A stretch of 64,000 nt of DNA from Saprospira grandis DSM 2844 (GCF_000275825.1 NZ_JH719942.1:3838758-3902757), one strand, 5' to 3'. Shown: positions 26,387-34,965, numbered from the stretch's first letter. Notes: generated by a model from the letters alone, not told the origin. Made by a program: numbers and translations.

Positions 26387-26531
26387 CTTCTAGGCGTTTA
26401 TCTTTTTTACTAATTGGCCCAATGCCTTTTTCCGTCTTAGAGACGGACCAAAGAAGATGAAGTTTAGCCACTAAAACGAAAAAAATAAAAGCAGCAGCCA
26501 AAATTATTCTTTTATCTGTTCCTGTATCCAA
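26319..26531 (-). CDS. Possible small membrane protein overlapping the STAS-like pair
   Basis: A TTG-started frame encodes 70 residues with one strong hydrophobic helix (IILAAAFIFFVLVAKLHLLW, residues 9-28) and a Lys/Glu-rich tail. It overlaps the upstream gene by 28 bp and the downstream gene by 68 bp. The 117-bp gap between the two STAS-like genes falls inside it. The membrane segment is suggestive, but the long overlap and TTG start make this uncertain. Confidence 0.3.
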   Translation of the reverse strand: MDTGTDKRIILAAAFIFFVLVAKLHLLWSVSKTEKGIGPISKKDKRLEDASKKLSERADRISLLYYLLVL

Positions 26532-26911
26532 GCTATGGCTTTCTCTTTTTGCTTAAATACAGCGGCAGGAAATACAGGCTTGTTTATCCCTAATAAAAAG
26601 TTGCCCAAAAGCTTAGAAAGCGGACTCTTGACCCAAAGAGCGCAAACCTCCGCTAAAGGCTCTTCCTTATCCGCAAAGACTTTGCGACCCGCTGCACTCG
26701 CCCCCTTAATCTGACGCATATCGACTAAAAGATATACAGGACTCTCTTTTTGGGCCGCCAAAATCCGAAGATTTTTCCTGACCGATAAAGAATCGGCTTG
26801 CTCCATATAATAATTAGCCTCAATACGCAATAGGATAATATTGCTGTTCGCTATAAAAGACAAATGACCACAATCCATCTGAATGTGGTTGATTTCGGGA
26901 TGATATGACAT
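26504..26911 (-). CDS. STAS/SpoIIAA-like domain protein (DUF7793-type), copy 2
   Basis: The product has 135 residues. It has VYLLVDMRQIKGASAAGRKVF, ALWVKSPLSKLLGNFLLGI and FPAAVFKQKEKAIAWI, aligning motif for motif with copy 1 (25970-26386). No enzymatic residues are evident; a regulatory or scaffold role is inferred from the fold. A TAACTTTG box on the minus strand at 26957-26950 could be its -7 element. Confidence 0.78.
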   Translation of the reverse strand: MSYHPEINHIQMDCGHLSFIANSNIILLRIEANYYMEQADSLSVRKNLRILAAQKESPVYLLVDMRQIKGASAAGRKVFADKEEPLAEVCALWVKSPLSKLLGNFLLGINKPVFPAAVFKQKEKAIAWIQEQIKE

Positions 26912-26949
26912 TTTGAAGCTTAAGAATAAAAGGTAATTTTAGGAACGCC

Positions 26950-26957
26950 CAAAGTTA
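26950..26957 (-). promoter_or_regulatory. Candidate -7 box for the STAS-like operon
   Basis: TAACTTTG on the minus strand matches TAnnTTTG, 39 bp before the start codon. The -33 element is not clear. Confidence 0.35.
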
Positions 26958-27073
26958 AGCGCGCTTTTGGGCTTCTTTTGTGCCAAATACTACAAAAGCC
27001 TAAACAATTATTCAAGCTGTTAAATAGCCCAGCCAATAATTAGCGAAAAGCCTTGAAAATATGCTGATTTAAA

Positions 27074-27104
27074 TTGGAATTCTAGCTAGAATAGTAGATA
27101 TTTG
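27074..27104 (+). promoter_or_regulatory. Candidate rpsU promoter
   Basis: TTGG (27074-27077), a 19-bp spacer and GATATTTG (27097-27104) give a near match to TTTG-N19-TAnnTTTG, about 60 bp before the start codon. Confidence 0.45.
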
Positions 27105-27153
27105 CGAAGCATTTTTTAGATGCACTTTTATTTTTTTATTTTCAACCTAAACC

Positions 27154-27160
27154 AAGGGGG
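27154..27160 (+). promoter_or_regulatory. Shine-Dalgarno-like site of rpsU
   Basis: AAGGGGG lies 5 bp before the ATG and could pair with the CCUCC anti-SD through a G-U pair. Few other genes in the window show such a site, as expected in Bacteroidota, so this one stands out. Confidence 0.55.
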
Positions 27161-27165
27161 TTTTT

Positions 27166-27360
27166 ATGCTAATTATCAATGTAAAAGATAGCGAGACTAT
27201 CGATCGCGCCCTACGCCGTTACAAGCGTAAAGTAAGAGACACTAAATTGATGCGTGAAGTTCGTACACGCAAACACTTTACAAAGCCATCTGTGCTGCGT
27301 CGTACAGAGACGCTCAAAGCGGTTTACCGCGATGTTCGCGAGCGTAAGCTCGATCTCTAA
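27166..27360 (+). CDS. rpsU: 30S ribosomal protein bS21
   Basis: bS21 is a small basic protein of the 30S platform, next to the anti-Shine-Dalgarno end of 16S rRNA. The 64 residues match the family (SETIDRALRRYKRKV, VLRRTETLKAVYRD) with many Arg/Lys. It stands alone on the plus strand with its own likely promoter, a Shine-Dalgarno-like site and a terminator. In Flavobacterium, bS21 has been linked to occlusion of the anti-SD and to control of rpsU itself, so the rare SD here may be a feedback site. Confidence 0.97.
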   Translation: MLIINVKDSETIDRALRRYKRKVRDTKLMREVRTRKHFTKPSVLRRTETLKAVYRDVRERKLDL

Positions 27361-27386
27361 CTCGCTACTTTTTTGACATTAGCTAA

Positions 27387-27418
27387 GGCTCTACCCCCAA
27401 AAGGTAGGGTCTTTTTTT
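27387..27418 (+). terminator. Terminator of rpsU
   Basis: GCTCTACC (27388-27395) pairs with GGTAGGGT (27403-27410) with G-T pairs, followed by CTTTTTTT. Confidence 0.8.
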
Positions 27419-27433
27419 ATGCCCATTGGTCCA

Positions 27434-27580
27434 AATGGCCCAGCGCTGCGCAGCCGTGGCCCGAAGGGCCAGACCAAGTTTTTTGAGCGTAGCGAAAAAA
27501 ACGCAGGGCCGAGCAGACCTGCGAGCGGCGCAGCATAGCGGCGGCCGACCTAGCCGAAGGCTAGCCGGCCGCGGGCCCCA
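27434..27580 (-). repeat. GC-rich interspersed repeat, subfamily C, reverse
   Basis: Minus-strand head GGGGCCCGCGGCCGGC, core CTCGCAGGTCTGCTCGGCCC, an A/T-loop hairpin, GGTCTGGCCCTTCGGGCCAC and the C tail CGCAGCGCTGGGCC. The head abuts the T tract of the scoB terminator. Confidence 0.8.
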
Positions 27581-27581
27581 A

Positions 27582-27608
27582 AAAAAACCACCCCAAAAAG
27601 GAGTGGTT
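27582..27608 (-). terminator. Terminator of scoB
   Basis: On the minus strand AACCACTCC pairs with GGGGTGGTT (one G-T pair) around a short loop and runs into seven T, 7 bp after the stop codon. Confidence 0.8.
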
Positions 27609-27614
27609 CAAATC

Positions 27615-28274
27615 TTAAGCTAATTTCATTTCCGGACAATCATCGGAGGCGACTAAAGCCCCAGCTGTTTTTTCCCGAATCTCTTGGACCGAGACGCCAG
27701 GCGCCCGCTCCAACAAATGAAAGGCATTCTCCTTGATCTCGAAGACCCCCAAATCAGTGACCACCTTTTTGATACAACCCAAGCCCGTAAGCGGTAGGCT
27801 ACAGCTAGGCAACAACTTGGACTCACCCTTGCGGTTGGTGTGTCGCATGGCCACAATGATGTTCTTGGCTGAAGCAACTAGGTCCATGGCGCCCCCCATA
27901 CCCTTGACCATTTTGCCCGGAATCTTCCAGTTGGCAATATCGCCATTTTGGGCCACTTCCATAGCGCCCAAAACGGTCAAATCAATATGTCCGCCCCGAA
28001 TCATCTCAAAGCTTTCGGCGGAGCTAAACAAAGAAGCGCCAGCTAAAGTGGTCACCGTTTGTTTGCCCGCATTGATGAGGTCGGCATCTACGTTTTCTTC
28101 GGTAGGGAAGGGGCCCATACCGAGCAAACCGTTTTCAGATTGCAGAAAAACCTGCATATTTTCGGGAATATAATTGGCGACCAAAGTGGGAATCCCGATG
28201 CCCAAATTGACATAATAGCCATCTTGTAGTTCTTGGGCAATGCGCTGCGCAATGCCGTATTTATCGAGTGCCAT
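27615..28274 (-). CDS. scoB: 3-oxoacid CoA-transferase subunit B
   Basis: With ScoA it moves CoA from succinyl-CoA to a 3-oxoacid such as acetoacetate. The 219 residues match the beta subunit. The catalytic Glu is in the SENGLLGMGP loop; other signatures are GIGIPTLVANYI, GAMDLVASAKN, KLLPSCSLPLTG and VVTDLGVFEI. It lies 18 bp after scoA in the same operon and ends at a terminator. Confidence 0.95.
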   Translation of the reverse strand: MALDKYGIAQRIAQELQDGYYVNLGIGIPTLVANYIPENMQVFLQSENGLLGMGPFPTEENVDADLINAGKQTVTTLAGASLFSSAESFEMIRGGHIDLTVLGAMEVAQNGDIANWKIPGKMVKGMGGAMDLVASAKNIIVAMRHTNRKGESKLLPSCSLPLTGLGCIKKVVTDLGVFEIKENAFHLLERAPGVSVQEIREKTAGALVASDDCPEMKLA

Positions 28275-28292
28275 AAGATTAAATTTTAAGGG

Positions 28293-28988
28293 TTAGGCTT
28301 GACGAACAGTGCGCTGCTCAATACGTTTTTCATAATCTACTCCTTGGAAGATGCGTTGCACATAAACGCCAGGGACATGAATTTCATTGGGATGAAGTTC
28401 GCCAGGTTCAAGCAGCTGCTCCACCTCAACCACCGTGATTTTACCTGCTTTGGCCATCATGGGGTTAAAGTTTCTGGCCGTTCCCTTAAAGACCAAATTA
28501 CCGTGTTTATCGCCTTTCCAAGCTTTGACCAAGGCAAAATCAGCAGAAAGCGCCATCTCCATAACATACATACGACCATCAAATTCTCGGCATTCTTTGC
28601 CCTCAGCCACCTCGGTGCCATAGCCTGTGGGCGTATAAAAGGCGGGAATTCCCGCTCCGCCCGCACGGATGCGTTCGGCCAAGGTACCCTGAGGGACCAA
28701 ATCAACTTCTAGCTCGCCAGACAGGAGCTGCCGCTCAAATTCGGCATTTTCGCCAACATAAGAAGAAATCATCTTCTTGACCTGTCGCTGCTGAAGCATT
28801 AGGCCAATGCCAAAATCATCTACGCCAGCATTATTAGAAATGCAGGTAAGGTTCTTCATACCAGCTTGGACCAAGGCCGAAATAGCATTTTCTGGAATGC
28901 CACAAAGGCCAAAACCACCAAGCATCAGCGTCATATTATCTTCTATGCCCTGAATTGCTTCTTGGGCATTTGCCACAACTTTGTTCAT
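28293..28988 (-). CDS. scoA: 3-oxoacid CoA-transferase subunit A
   Basis: The product is the alpha subunit of the ScoAB heteromer. The 231 residues contain the CoA-binding loop [51 protein letters not shown] and [20 protein letters not shown]. The exonuclease gene lies 29 bp upstream on the same strand and may share a transcript. Confidence 0.95.
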   Translation of the reverse strand: MNKVVANAQEAIQGIEDNMTLMLGGFGLCGIPENAISALVQAGMKNLTCISNNAGVDDFGIGLMLQQRQVKKMISSYVGENAEFERQLLSGELEVDLVPQGTLAERIRAGGAGIPAFYTPTGYGTEVAEGKECREFDGRMYVMEMALSADFALVKAWKGDKHGNLVFKGTARNFNPMMAKAGKITVVEVEQLLEPGELHPNEIHVPGVYVQRIFQGVDYEKRIEQRTVRQA

Positions 28989-29017
28989 AATGGGTTATGC
29001 GATTGTTTGTTAGTAAA

Positions 29018-29821
29018 TTACTTGAGCTTGCCCCCTAAAATGGCGCGGGCAATATTTTTTACTTGCACCGGAAATTCCTTGTCGATAATCCAGCGCAAAG
29101 TATTGGGGTGCTTATAGGCAGGCTGCCCCTTTTGGTTGCCAAAATTAAAGAGGATAATGCCCTCTGCATTGCGGACAAAGCGGCCACCTAAATCTACCTT
29201 TCGGTTGGCTTGCTGAATAAAATCATGTAGGGCCTGCATATCATTTTTTACGGGCCGCTCATAAACTTTTTCGGTTTTTGGGTCCTGCCAATTGCTTTCT
29301 GCATAGCGCTCAATTTGCCCCTTGAGGACCTCCGCCGTAGCTCGAGTATCCGCCAAAGCATCATGGGCATTTTCCAAATTTTGCCCACAATAAAAACGCA
29401 AAGCCGCTTTGAGCGTACGAGGCTCCATTTTATAAAAAATCTGCATGGCATCAATCAAACGACGGCCCTCAATCGAAAACTCAAAACCCGCTCTCGAAAA
29501 TTCCTCCATCAAAACGGGAAGATCAAAACGGTTAGAATTATAACCCGCCAAATCAGCATCGCCAATAAAATCAAGCAGCTCAATAGCCAATAACTTAAAA
29601 GGGGGCGCATCTTTGAGCTCCTGCTCACCAAGGCCATGAATGGCCAAAGCCTCTGCCGAACTTGGCTGCCCCGGCTTGACCAAATAAGAGCGCTCAATAG
29701 GCGCTCCGCCATCTTTGGGGTACTTAATTAGTGCAATCTGCACAATGCGGTCCTTCATAATATCCCCGCCTGTAGTCTCTAAATCTAAAAAGCAGAGATC
29801 TTTATCTAATTGAAATTGCAT
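29018..29821 (-). CDS. DnaQ-like DEDDh 3'-5' exonuclease
   Basis: The product has 267 residues. Exo I is FLDLETTGGD, Exo II is GYNSNRFDLPVL and Exo III is HDALADTRAT, the full DEDDh set, all within residues 1-170. Residues about 175-267 form an extra C-terminal region (GGRFVRNAEGIILFNFGNQKGQPA) seen in Bacteroidota homologues. The enzyme degrades DNA or RNA from 3' ends, but its exact substrate cannot be told; no polymerase gene is nearby. Confidence 0.92.
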   Translation of the reverse strand: MQFQLDKDLCFLDLETTGGDIMKDRIVQIALIKYPKDGGAPIERSYLVKPGQPSSAEALAIHGLGEQELKDAPPFKLLAIELLDFIGDADLAGYNSNRFDLPVLMEEFSRAGFEFSIEGRRLIDAMQIFYKMEPRTLKAALRFYCGQNLENAHDALADTRATAEVLKGQIERYAESNWQDPKTEKVYERPVKNDMQALHDFIQQANRKVDLGGRFVRNAEGIILFNFGNQKGQPAYKHPNTLRWIIDKEFPVQVKNIARAILGGKLK

Positions 29822-29918
29822 TCGCCCTTTTTCTAATCAGGTAATGAAAATAAATGGCCGCTATTGGGCCAGACTCAAGATAATCAAATCTTAGAATAAC
29901 TAAAGAATTTAGGCGTTT

Positions 29919-30056
29919 TTTGGGGCCTCCGCTGCGGCTTCGCCTTGCGGCGCTACGCTTTGGGGCTCGCAGGTCTGCTCGGCCCTTCAGGCTTCACTTC
30001 GTTTCGCCTTCGGTCTGGCCTTCGGCCACCCCGCCGCATCGCTAGGCCAGCCAGCG
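29919..30056 (+). repeat. GC-rich interspersed repeat, subfamily A, forward
   Basis: Head GGGGCCTCCGCTGCGGC, core CTCGCAGGTCTGCTCGGCCC, a variable AGGC...GCCT hairpin near 29988, tail CCGCATCGCTAGGCCAG. Confidence 0.82.
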
Positions 30057-30062
30057 CTAAGC

Positions 30063-31250
30063 CTATTCCTTGTCCTTAAATCCGTTTTTCCAGCGCCAAC
30101 GACCATAAGCCACTAGGGCCAGCCAACCAAAAAAGGGAATAAAATAAAGGAAGCAAATCGGGTTGCGCAAAAGTAAGTAAATAGAGGACCCCCAGCCTTT
30201 GTATACCTTGACCTCTTCTCCTTTTTTGCCCTTCTGATGCCATTGTTTCTCAAATTCATGAAATAGCATAGGCCAACCCAAAGGCGTATTTAAGGGAAAG
30301 CCTTTAAAGATGACTCGGAGCAGCTCACCCAAGTGGTAGGGCTTCCGACCATATTGGACTAGGGCCAACTCAAGCTCCTCCTGGCATTTGTCCTGCACCC
30401 TTTGGCGGATGTCTTCAATTTCGGCCTCCGTCAATTTCTCAAAGGCCTTGTCGGTCCATTCATAGGGCCGAATCCGAGAACCCCGAACAAAGGTCATTTT
30501 GCTGGGAAAAGAGAGAAAGAAAGCCGCAGGAAAGAGCAAGAGCGGAGTCAAAGGGCCCAAGGGTAAAAAAGGAACCCCAATTTTATTGATGGCCTTATTC
30601 ACGCCTTTATGGCTGTACATCAAAGGGGCCACATACTCGGCATTGATGGTGGAGTACCAAACAATATCCGATTTATATTTTAAGCTCATCCGAATGAAGG
30701 AGCTAGAAAAACGCTGCAATTTATACCGACGATTAAAGCCTTTGCCAATACCCGGCACTCCTTCTGGATAAATCAATAGTTGGCCATCTGGATAATGCAT
30801 CATGGTCTCAAAGTTGAGAAAGCTGGCATCTATACCTCCCGCTAGTTTCCAAGCATGCAACATAAAATAAGGGTGCATGGCCGGCGTCTGAGAAAGCATA
30901 GGGGCCGTAAGTACCCTGAGCTGCTTTTTAGGATCAAATTTATGCATTTTAGAAAGACCAGAGCCAAAAATCATCCCATCCCAAGGAAAAGCCATACCCG
31001 AGTGGTTGCTGGCAAAAATAATAGGATGTTCAGGACGGTTCCGCTCTGGGAGCTCCTCAAAACCAATGAACTCGGGCCGAAAATAGTTTTGGTCCATCAA
31101 GCTATAAATCTCTCGATTGAACTGACGCACAAAGCCCATGCGAAAATGATCATCGTAGATATGCTTATTGGCTGCAATTTGCTCTGGTGTGCAAGCTTTT
31201 CGCTTCTTGAGTTTGGGGAGAGTCTTTTCTTTGATTTTTTTATCGCTCAT
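30063..31250 (-). CDS. PlsC-like lysophospholipid/glycerophosphate acyltransferase
   Basis: The product has 395 residues. The acyltransferase motif is NHSGMAFPWD, where His and Asp are seven residues apart instead of the usual four, as in the NHSGxxPWD subgroup; a second motif LLIYPEGVPGIGKGFN follows. A membrane helix lies near 365-388. It likely transfers acyl chains in membrane lipid synthesis, but the acceptor is uncertain. It is divergent from dusB, with a TAAATTTG box on its upstream side. Confidence 0.82.
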   Translation of the reverse strand: MSDKKIKEKTLPKLKKRKACTPEQIAANKHIYDDHFRMGFVRQFNREIYSLMDQNYFRPEFIGFEELPERNRPEHPIIFASNHSGMAFPWDGMIFGSGLSKMHKFDPKKQLRVLTAPMLSQTPAMHPYFMLHAWKLAGGIDASFLNFETMMHYPDGQLLIYPEGVPGIGKGFNRRYKLQRFSSSFIRMSLKYKSDIVWYSTINAEYVAPLMYSHKGVNKAINKIGVPFLPLGPLTPLLLFPAAFFLSFPSKMTFVRGSRIRPYEWTDKAFEKLTEAEIEDIRQRVQDKCQEELELALVQYGRKPYHLGELLRVIFKGFPLNTPLGWPMLFHEFEKQWHQKGKKGEEVKVYKGWGSSIYLLLRNPICFLYFIPFFGWLALVAYGRWRWKNGFKDKE

Positions 31251-31270
31251 GGAGTTGGTTCATTTATCAC

Positions 31271-31278
31271 CAAATTTA
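31271..31278 (-). promoter_or_regulatory. Candidate -7 box for the PlsC-like gene
   Basis: TAAATTTG on the minus strand matches TAnnTTTG, 20 bp before the start codon. The -33 element is weak. Confidence 0.35.
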
Positions 31279-31346
31279 TAAAAATTTGAGGAGTTATTTA
31301 CTTCTCTAGCTTTTTGGCCCAAAAAAGCGATAGATTCAAAGGCTTT

Positions 31347-31369
31347 TACCTTTGTTCGTCGTATTTTTG
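31347..31369 (+). promoter_or_regulatory. Candidate -7 boxes for dusB
   Basis: TACCTTTG (31347-31354) and TATTTTTG (31362-31369) both match TAnnTTTG upstream of the ATG at 31394. No TTTG lies at the ideal distance, so which is used is unclear. Confidence 0.4.
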
Positions 31370-31393
31370 CGCAAAACAGAACATAAAACTACT

Positions 31394-32386
31394 ATGGTTA
31401 AAATTGGAGATCTTTCTTTGGGAGAATTCCCCTTTTTGCTAGCCCCAATGGAGGATGTTAGCGATCCCCCTTTTCGTGCACTTTGTAAAGAACAGGGCTG
31501 CGATATGATGTACACGGAGTTTATTTCAGTAGAAGGGCTGATCCGAGACGCAAAGAAAAGTGTAGTCAAATTAGATATTTACCCTGAAGAACGCCCCATT
31601 GGCGTGCAAATTTTTGGGGCCGAACTAGATTCTATGATGCGGGCTGCCGAAATTGTAGAAGAAGCCCAGCCCGAGGTTTTAGATATTAACTTTGGTTGCC
31701 CCGTGAAGAAGGTGGTCTGCAAAATGGCAGGCGCAGGTATTTTGCAGGATATTGACCGCATGGTGGAATTGACCGAAGCCGTGGTGAAGTCAACCAAACT
31801 GCCCGTAACGGTAAAAACCCGCCTAGGCTGGGACCAGAACAGCATTAAAATTGAAGAAGTGGCCGAGCGCCTGCAAGATGTAGGCATCAAGGCCCTGAGT
31901 ATTCATGGCCGCACTCGGGCCCAGATGTATAAAGGCGAGGCCGATTGGTCGCATATTGCCCAAGTAAAAGAAAATCCCCGCATCCATATTCCCATTTTTG
32001 GTAATGGCGATATTGATAGCCCCGAAAAAGCGAAATTGTACAAAGAACGCTATGGGGTGGATGGTATCATGATTGGCCGGGCGGCTATTGGCTACCCCTG
32101 GATTTTTAGAGAAATAAAACACTACTTTGAAACAGGAGAAAAAATGGCCCCGCCAAATATTCATGAACGAGTAGATGCCGCTCGCCGCCATCTTATTCGA
32201 GCCGTAGAATGGAAAGGGCCCGTTTTGGGCGTTTTGGAAACCCGCCGCCATTATACCAACTATTTTCGGGGGATGCCAGGCGTGAAAGAATACCGCAAAA
32301 AATTGGTTACCCTGATGGAGCTGCCCGATCTGCTCGCTGTTTTAGAAGAAATTGAGGCCCGCTATGCCGATTATGTTTTTAGCTAA
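31394..32386 (+). CDS. dusB: tRNA-dihydrouridine synthase (DusB family)
   Basis: The flavoenzyme reduces uridines to dihydrouridine in tRNA. The 330 residues have the Dus barrel signatures: LAPMEDVSDPPFRALCKEQG, the INFGCPVKKVVCKMAGAGIL active-site loop, VKTRLGW, LSIHGRTRAQMYKGEADW, IFGNGDI and GVDGIMIGRAAIGYPWIF. The ATG at 31394 is chosen because the conserved barrel start follows (GDLSLGEFPFLLAPM). The gene is monocistronic. Confidence 0.95.
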   Translation: MVKIGDLSLGEFPFLLAPMEDVSDPPFRALCKEQGCDMMYTEFISVEGLIRDAKKSVVKLDIYPEERPIGVQIFGAELDSMMRAAEIVEEAQPEVLDINFGCPVKKVVCKMAGAGILQDIDRMVELTEAVVKSTKLPVTVKTRLGWDQNSIKIEEVAERLQDVGIKALSIHGRTRAQMYKGEADWSHIAQVKENPRIHIPIFGNGDIDSPEKAKLYKERYGVDGIMIGRAAIGYPWIFREIKHYFETGEKMAPPNIHERVDAARRHLIRAVEWKGPVLGVLETRRHYTNYFRGMPGVKEYRKKLVTLMELPDLLAVLEEIEARYADYVFS

Positions 32387-32400
32387 AGGCCCTTTTTGCG

Positions 32401-32555
32401 GTGGACAGGCGGCGAAGCCGCCGCAGGCTTAGGGACATGAAGTGGTGCGGCGCAGCCGCAGACCCAGGGGCTGAAGCGAAGCGGAAGCCCCGCAGGGCCG
32501 AGCAGACCTGCGAGCCACGGAATGGCCCGGCCGCCAAAGGCGGCAAGCCCCAAAA
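32401..32555 (-). repeat. GC-rich interspersed repeat, subfamily B, reverse
   Basis: Minus-strand head GGGGCTTGCCGCC with a matching GGCGGCCGGGC arm, core CTCGCAGGTCTGCTCGGCCC, a GGGGCTTCC...AGCCCC hairpin, tail CCCTAAGCC and GGCGGCTTCGCCGCC. Confidence 0.8.
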
Positions 32556-32609
32556 CTACAGAAGAACAAGCCTAATCATAGCTCTTTGGAGCAATAACAC
32601 ACACACTAT

Positions 32610-34916
32610 ATGAGAGTATTTTTTACCTTGTTTCTTGTTGGCTTAAGCTGCTTTTACGGGAGCTTATGGGCACAAGAAAAAATTGATCTGTTAGATCAAA
32701 AACTAGAGGTACGCAACTTTAAATTTGAGCAAAATATTGAGATGTCTGATAAGGGCAGCAAGGGAATTATGTTCAGCTTTGAGTGCCGATATCCTAGTAA
32801 TAGCCGTTATTTGCTGACCTATAAGCAGCAGCTTAGCGCCCGAAAATATGGGCAAGAGGTGTTTAGCGATAGCAGCAGCTATTTGGTCCTCAAACCCAAT
32901 GAATGGCAGAAACGCCGCCGCTTTGTGGCTTATCGAGACCTAGCTGTAGCCGCTGGATCACAGGAGGAAATTGAGTTTATTTATGAGGTGCCTGGCCTTT
33001 TAAAGTACCGCAATACTATTGCATATACTCAGCCGCAAACCTATAGCATTTTGTTTCAGATGGAGCAGGCGGAAGTAAAGAGAACGGCTCGTTTGCTCGA
33101 TCCTGGCTCGCCTAAAGAAGGGGCACCCGATGTATATTGGACCATTAGCACTAATGGGAGTGATTACCCGGTGTATAGCTCTAAATTGCAGCCCAATAGC
33201 TATGAAGCTCCCGCCGAAGACGCTCAGTTTTTTGCCCTAGAAGGGGAGGAGCTCTACATCAACTTTTATGATGAAGATGGTCTAGAAGATGATTTTTTGG
33301 GCCGCTTGCCTCTGGCCGCAGCCAACAAAGACTTGCGAAAATCGCAAAAAGGGGAGATGTTTGGCCAAATCAAACGCCTAAATTATACGATAGGCCTGAG
33401 CAAAAGAAGCCGACAACCCATTAGTACGTATATACAAGATGACTTTATTTATGAAGGCCGCCGAGGCGTGAAATTGGTCCTTGAGTACTTTTTGCCCAAA
33501 AGCCTAAGGGGCCAAAAAATGCGTCCCGATTTTATTTTCTCGGATGTAGAAGGCAAAAAAGTGAAAATTCCACTTTTTTATTCTTTGGTAGAAGACCAAG
33601 CGCAGCCTGGGGAATTGATGGAACTGCCCGAAAATGGCCGATTGAGCTATTTTATTCCGCATTATGCCTGGAACTCCTCCATTAAAAAGATTGAGTTTTA
33701 TTTTGATGGAGGTGGACAAAATATTGTAGAAGCCGCTCCCTATATTTTCCTCCAACCCCTAGAGTTTCCGCCCTATATTTATTATTCGGGCACCTTTGTA
33801 GAAGAAGATGTGGACTATGAAGGGGCAAAAGGAATAAAGATTAGCTTTTCTTATGCGGTAAAAGATGTGCATCAATATTCTAAATTGCGCATTAACTTTG
33901 AAAATTTGAAAGGCCAACCTCTGGTCCAAACCGTTTACCCCATGCAGGAACTGCCCAAAGATAGCCTGCCCCAATCTCTTTTGCATGGCGTTTATGAGCA
34001 GCCCAAGATGAAGGCAAAAGATAGCTTGGCCTTTTTTATTCCTTATCTGGACCTAGATGATCCGCAAGTTCGCCTGAAGATGAGCTTGGTCCCCGATTTA
34101 GAAATTCCCATTATTAACGAACGCAGCCCACTGGTTGAACGCCCCGATACGCTAACTGATTTACTCTTAGAAGAGGAGTTGGCTATGGACCGGGTGCAAA
34201 ATAATGACTTTGGCTATGTGGTGACCCTAAAAGCTAAGTTGCCCCGCCTCTATCGGGGCCGTGCTGTGCTGCTGCTTGATGGACTGCGAAATGGCGTTGA
34301 TTTTATGGGCTATAATACGCTAGGAGAAGGCCTAGTAGAAATAGGACAAGATAGCTTTGCGCTAGGGCTAGACTCTACCCAAATTCATGTGCTTTTTCCG
34401 TATCGCCGCCTTTTGGCCAATGAAAAAGTAGCCCTCAGCTATCAATTTGTCGATCGCAAAACGGGAGAGGTCCTATTGGCCGAACAAAAAAGCGAAAGCA
34501 AATTGCCCAAAAGCCTGCATAATGTAAGTTTCCAAATCGATTTGCAGTCGCTTAAGTGGATGACGGATAGCCTGCAGCTAGATTCTGTCCAAACAAAAAC
34601 CAATTGGAAGTATGAAATTATGGTGGGCAATGAGGTCCAAATGAGCAAAACCCTACCCGCTCTCTTTAAAGGCAAAACCCTAAAGGAGCAGTTTAAACGC
34701 TCTTTGCGAGCCCATAGAGAGGACCGAATTCAAATTTATTTGGAAGAAAAAACAGGCGAAAATCCTCTTCGCATTCCCATCTGGAGCGGAGATTTGGGCC
34801 AGCTACTACAAGCCAAAGGCAGTAGCAAAGCCGTTGATCAAAGCCCCCTGAAAAAAGCAAAAATTAAACTCCGCCTCAAGCGATCAGAGCGAAAAATAGT
34901 GAAGATAAAACGCTAA
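32610..34916 (+). CDS. Large exported protein with repeated beta units, unknown
   Basis: The product has 768 residues with a signal peptide ending near LWAQ (residue 22). The mature protein is predicted mostly beta. At least three units share the pattern (D/E)xxYEG(x)KGIKIxFSY: near residues 43-60 (SDKGSKGIMFSFE), 279-293 (YEGRRGVKLVLEY) and 399-414 (YEGAKGIKISFSY). The last about 25 residues are strongly basic. No T9SS sorting tail is evident, so it is probably periplasmic or bound to the outer membrane. I recognise no family. A bidirectional terminator separates it from lon. Confidence 0.85.
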   Translation: MRVFFTLFLVGLSCFYGSLWAQEKIDLLDQKLEVRNFKFEQNIEMSDKGSKGIMFSFECRYPSNSRYLLTYKQQLSARKYGQEVFSDSSSYLVLKPNEWQKRRRFVAYRDLAVAAGSQEEIEFIYEVPGLLKYRNTIAYTQPQTYSILFQMEQAEVKRTARLLDPGSPKEGAPDVYWTISTNGSDYPVYSSKLQPNSYEAPAEDAQFFALEGEELYINFYDEDGLEDDFLGRLPLAAANKDLRKSQKGEMFGQIKRLNYTIGLSKRSRQPISTYIQDDFIYEGRRGVKLVLEYFLPKSLRGQKMRPDFIFSDVEGKKVKIPLFYSLVEDQAQPGELMELPENGRLSYFIPHYAWNSSIKKIEFYFDGGGQNIVEAAPYIFLQPLEFPPYIYYSGTFVEEDVDYEGAKGIKISFSYAVKDVHQYSKLRINFENLKGQPLVQTVYPMQELPKDSLPQSLLHGVYEQPKMKAKDSLAFFIPYLDLDDPQVRLKMSLVPDLEIPIINERSPLVERPDTLTDLLLEEELAMDRVQNNDFGYVVTLKAKLPRLYRGRAVLLLDGLRNGVDFMGYNTLGEGLVEIGQDSFALGLDSTQIHVLFPYRRLLANEKVALSYQFVDRKTGEVLLAEQKSESKLPKSLHNVSFQIDLQSLKWMTDSLQLDSVQTKTNWKYEIMVGNEVQMSKTLPALFKGKTLKEQFKRSLRAHREDRIQIYLEEKTGENPLRIPIWSGDLGQLLQAKGSSKAVDQSPLKKAKIKLRLKRSERKIVKIKR

Positions 34917-34932
34917 GGCTTGGCCCTAAACC

Positions 34933-34965
34933 AAAAAAAAGCAGCTCTTAAGAGCTGCTTTTTTT
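34933..34965. terminator. Bidirectional terminator between the exported-protein gene and lon
   Basis: AAGCAGCTCTT and AAGAGCTGCTT form a perfect stem with A and T tracts on either side; the genes converge here. Confidence 0.92.
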
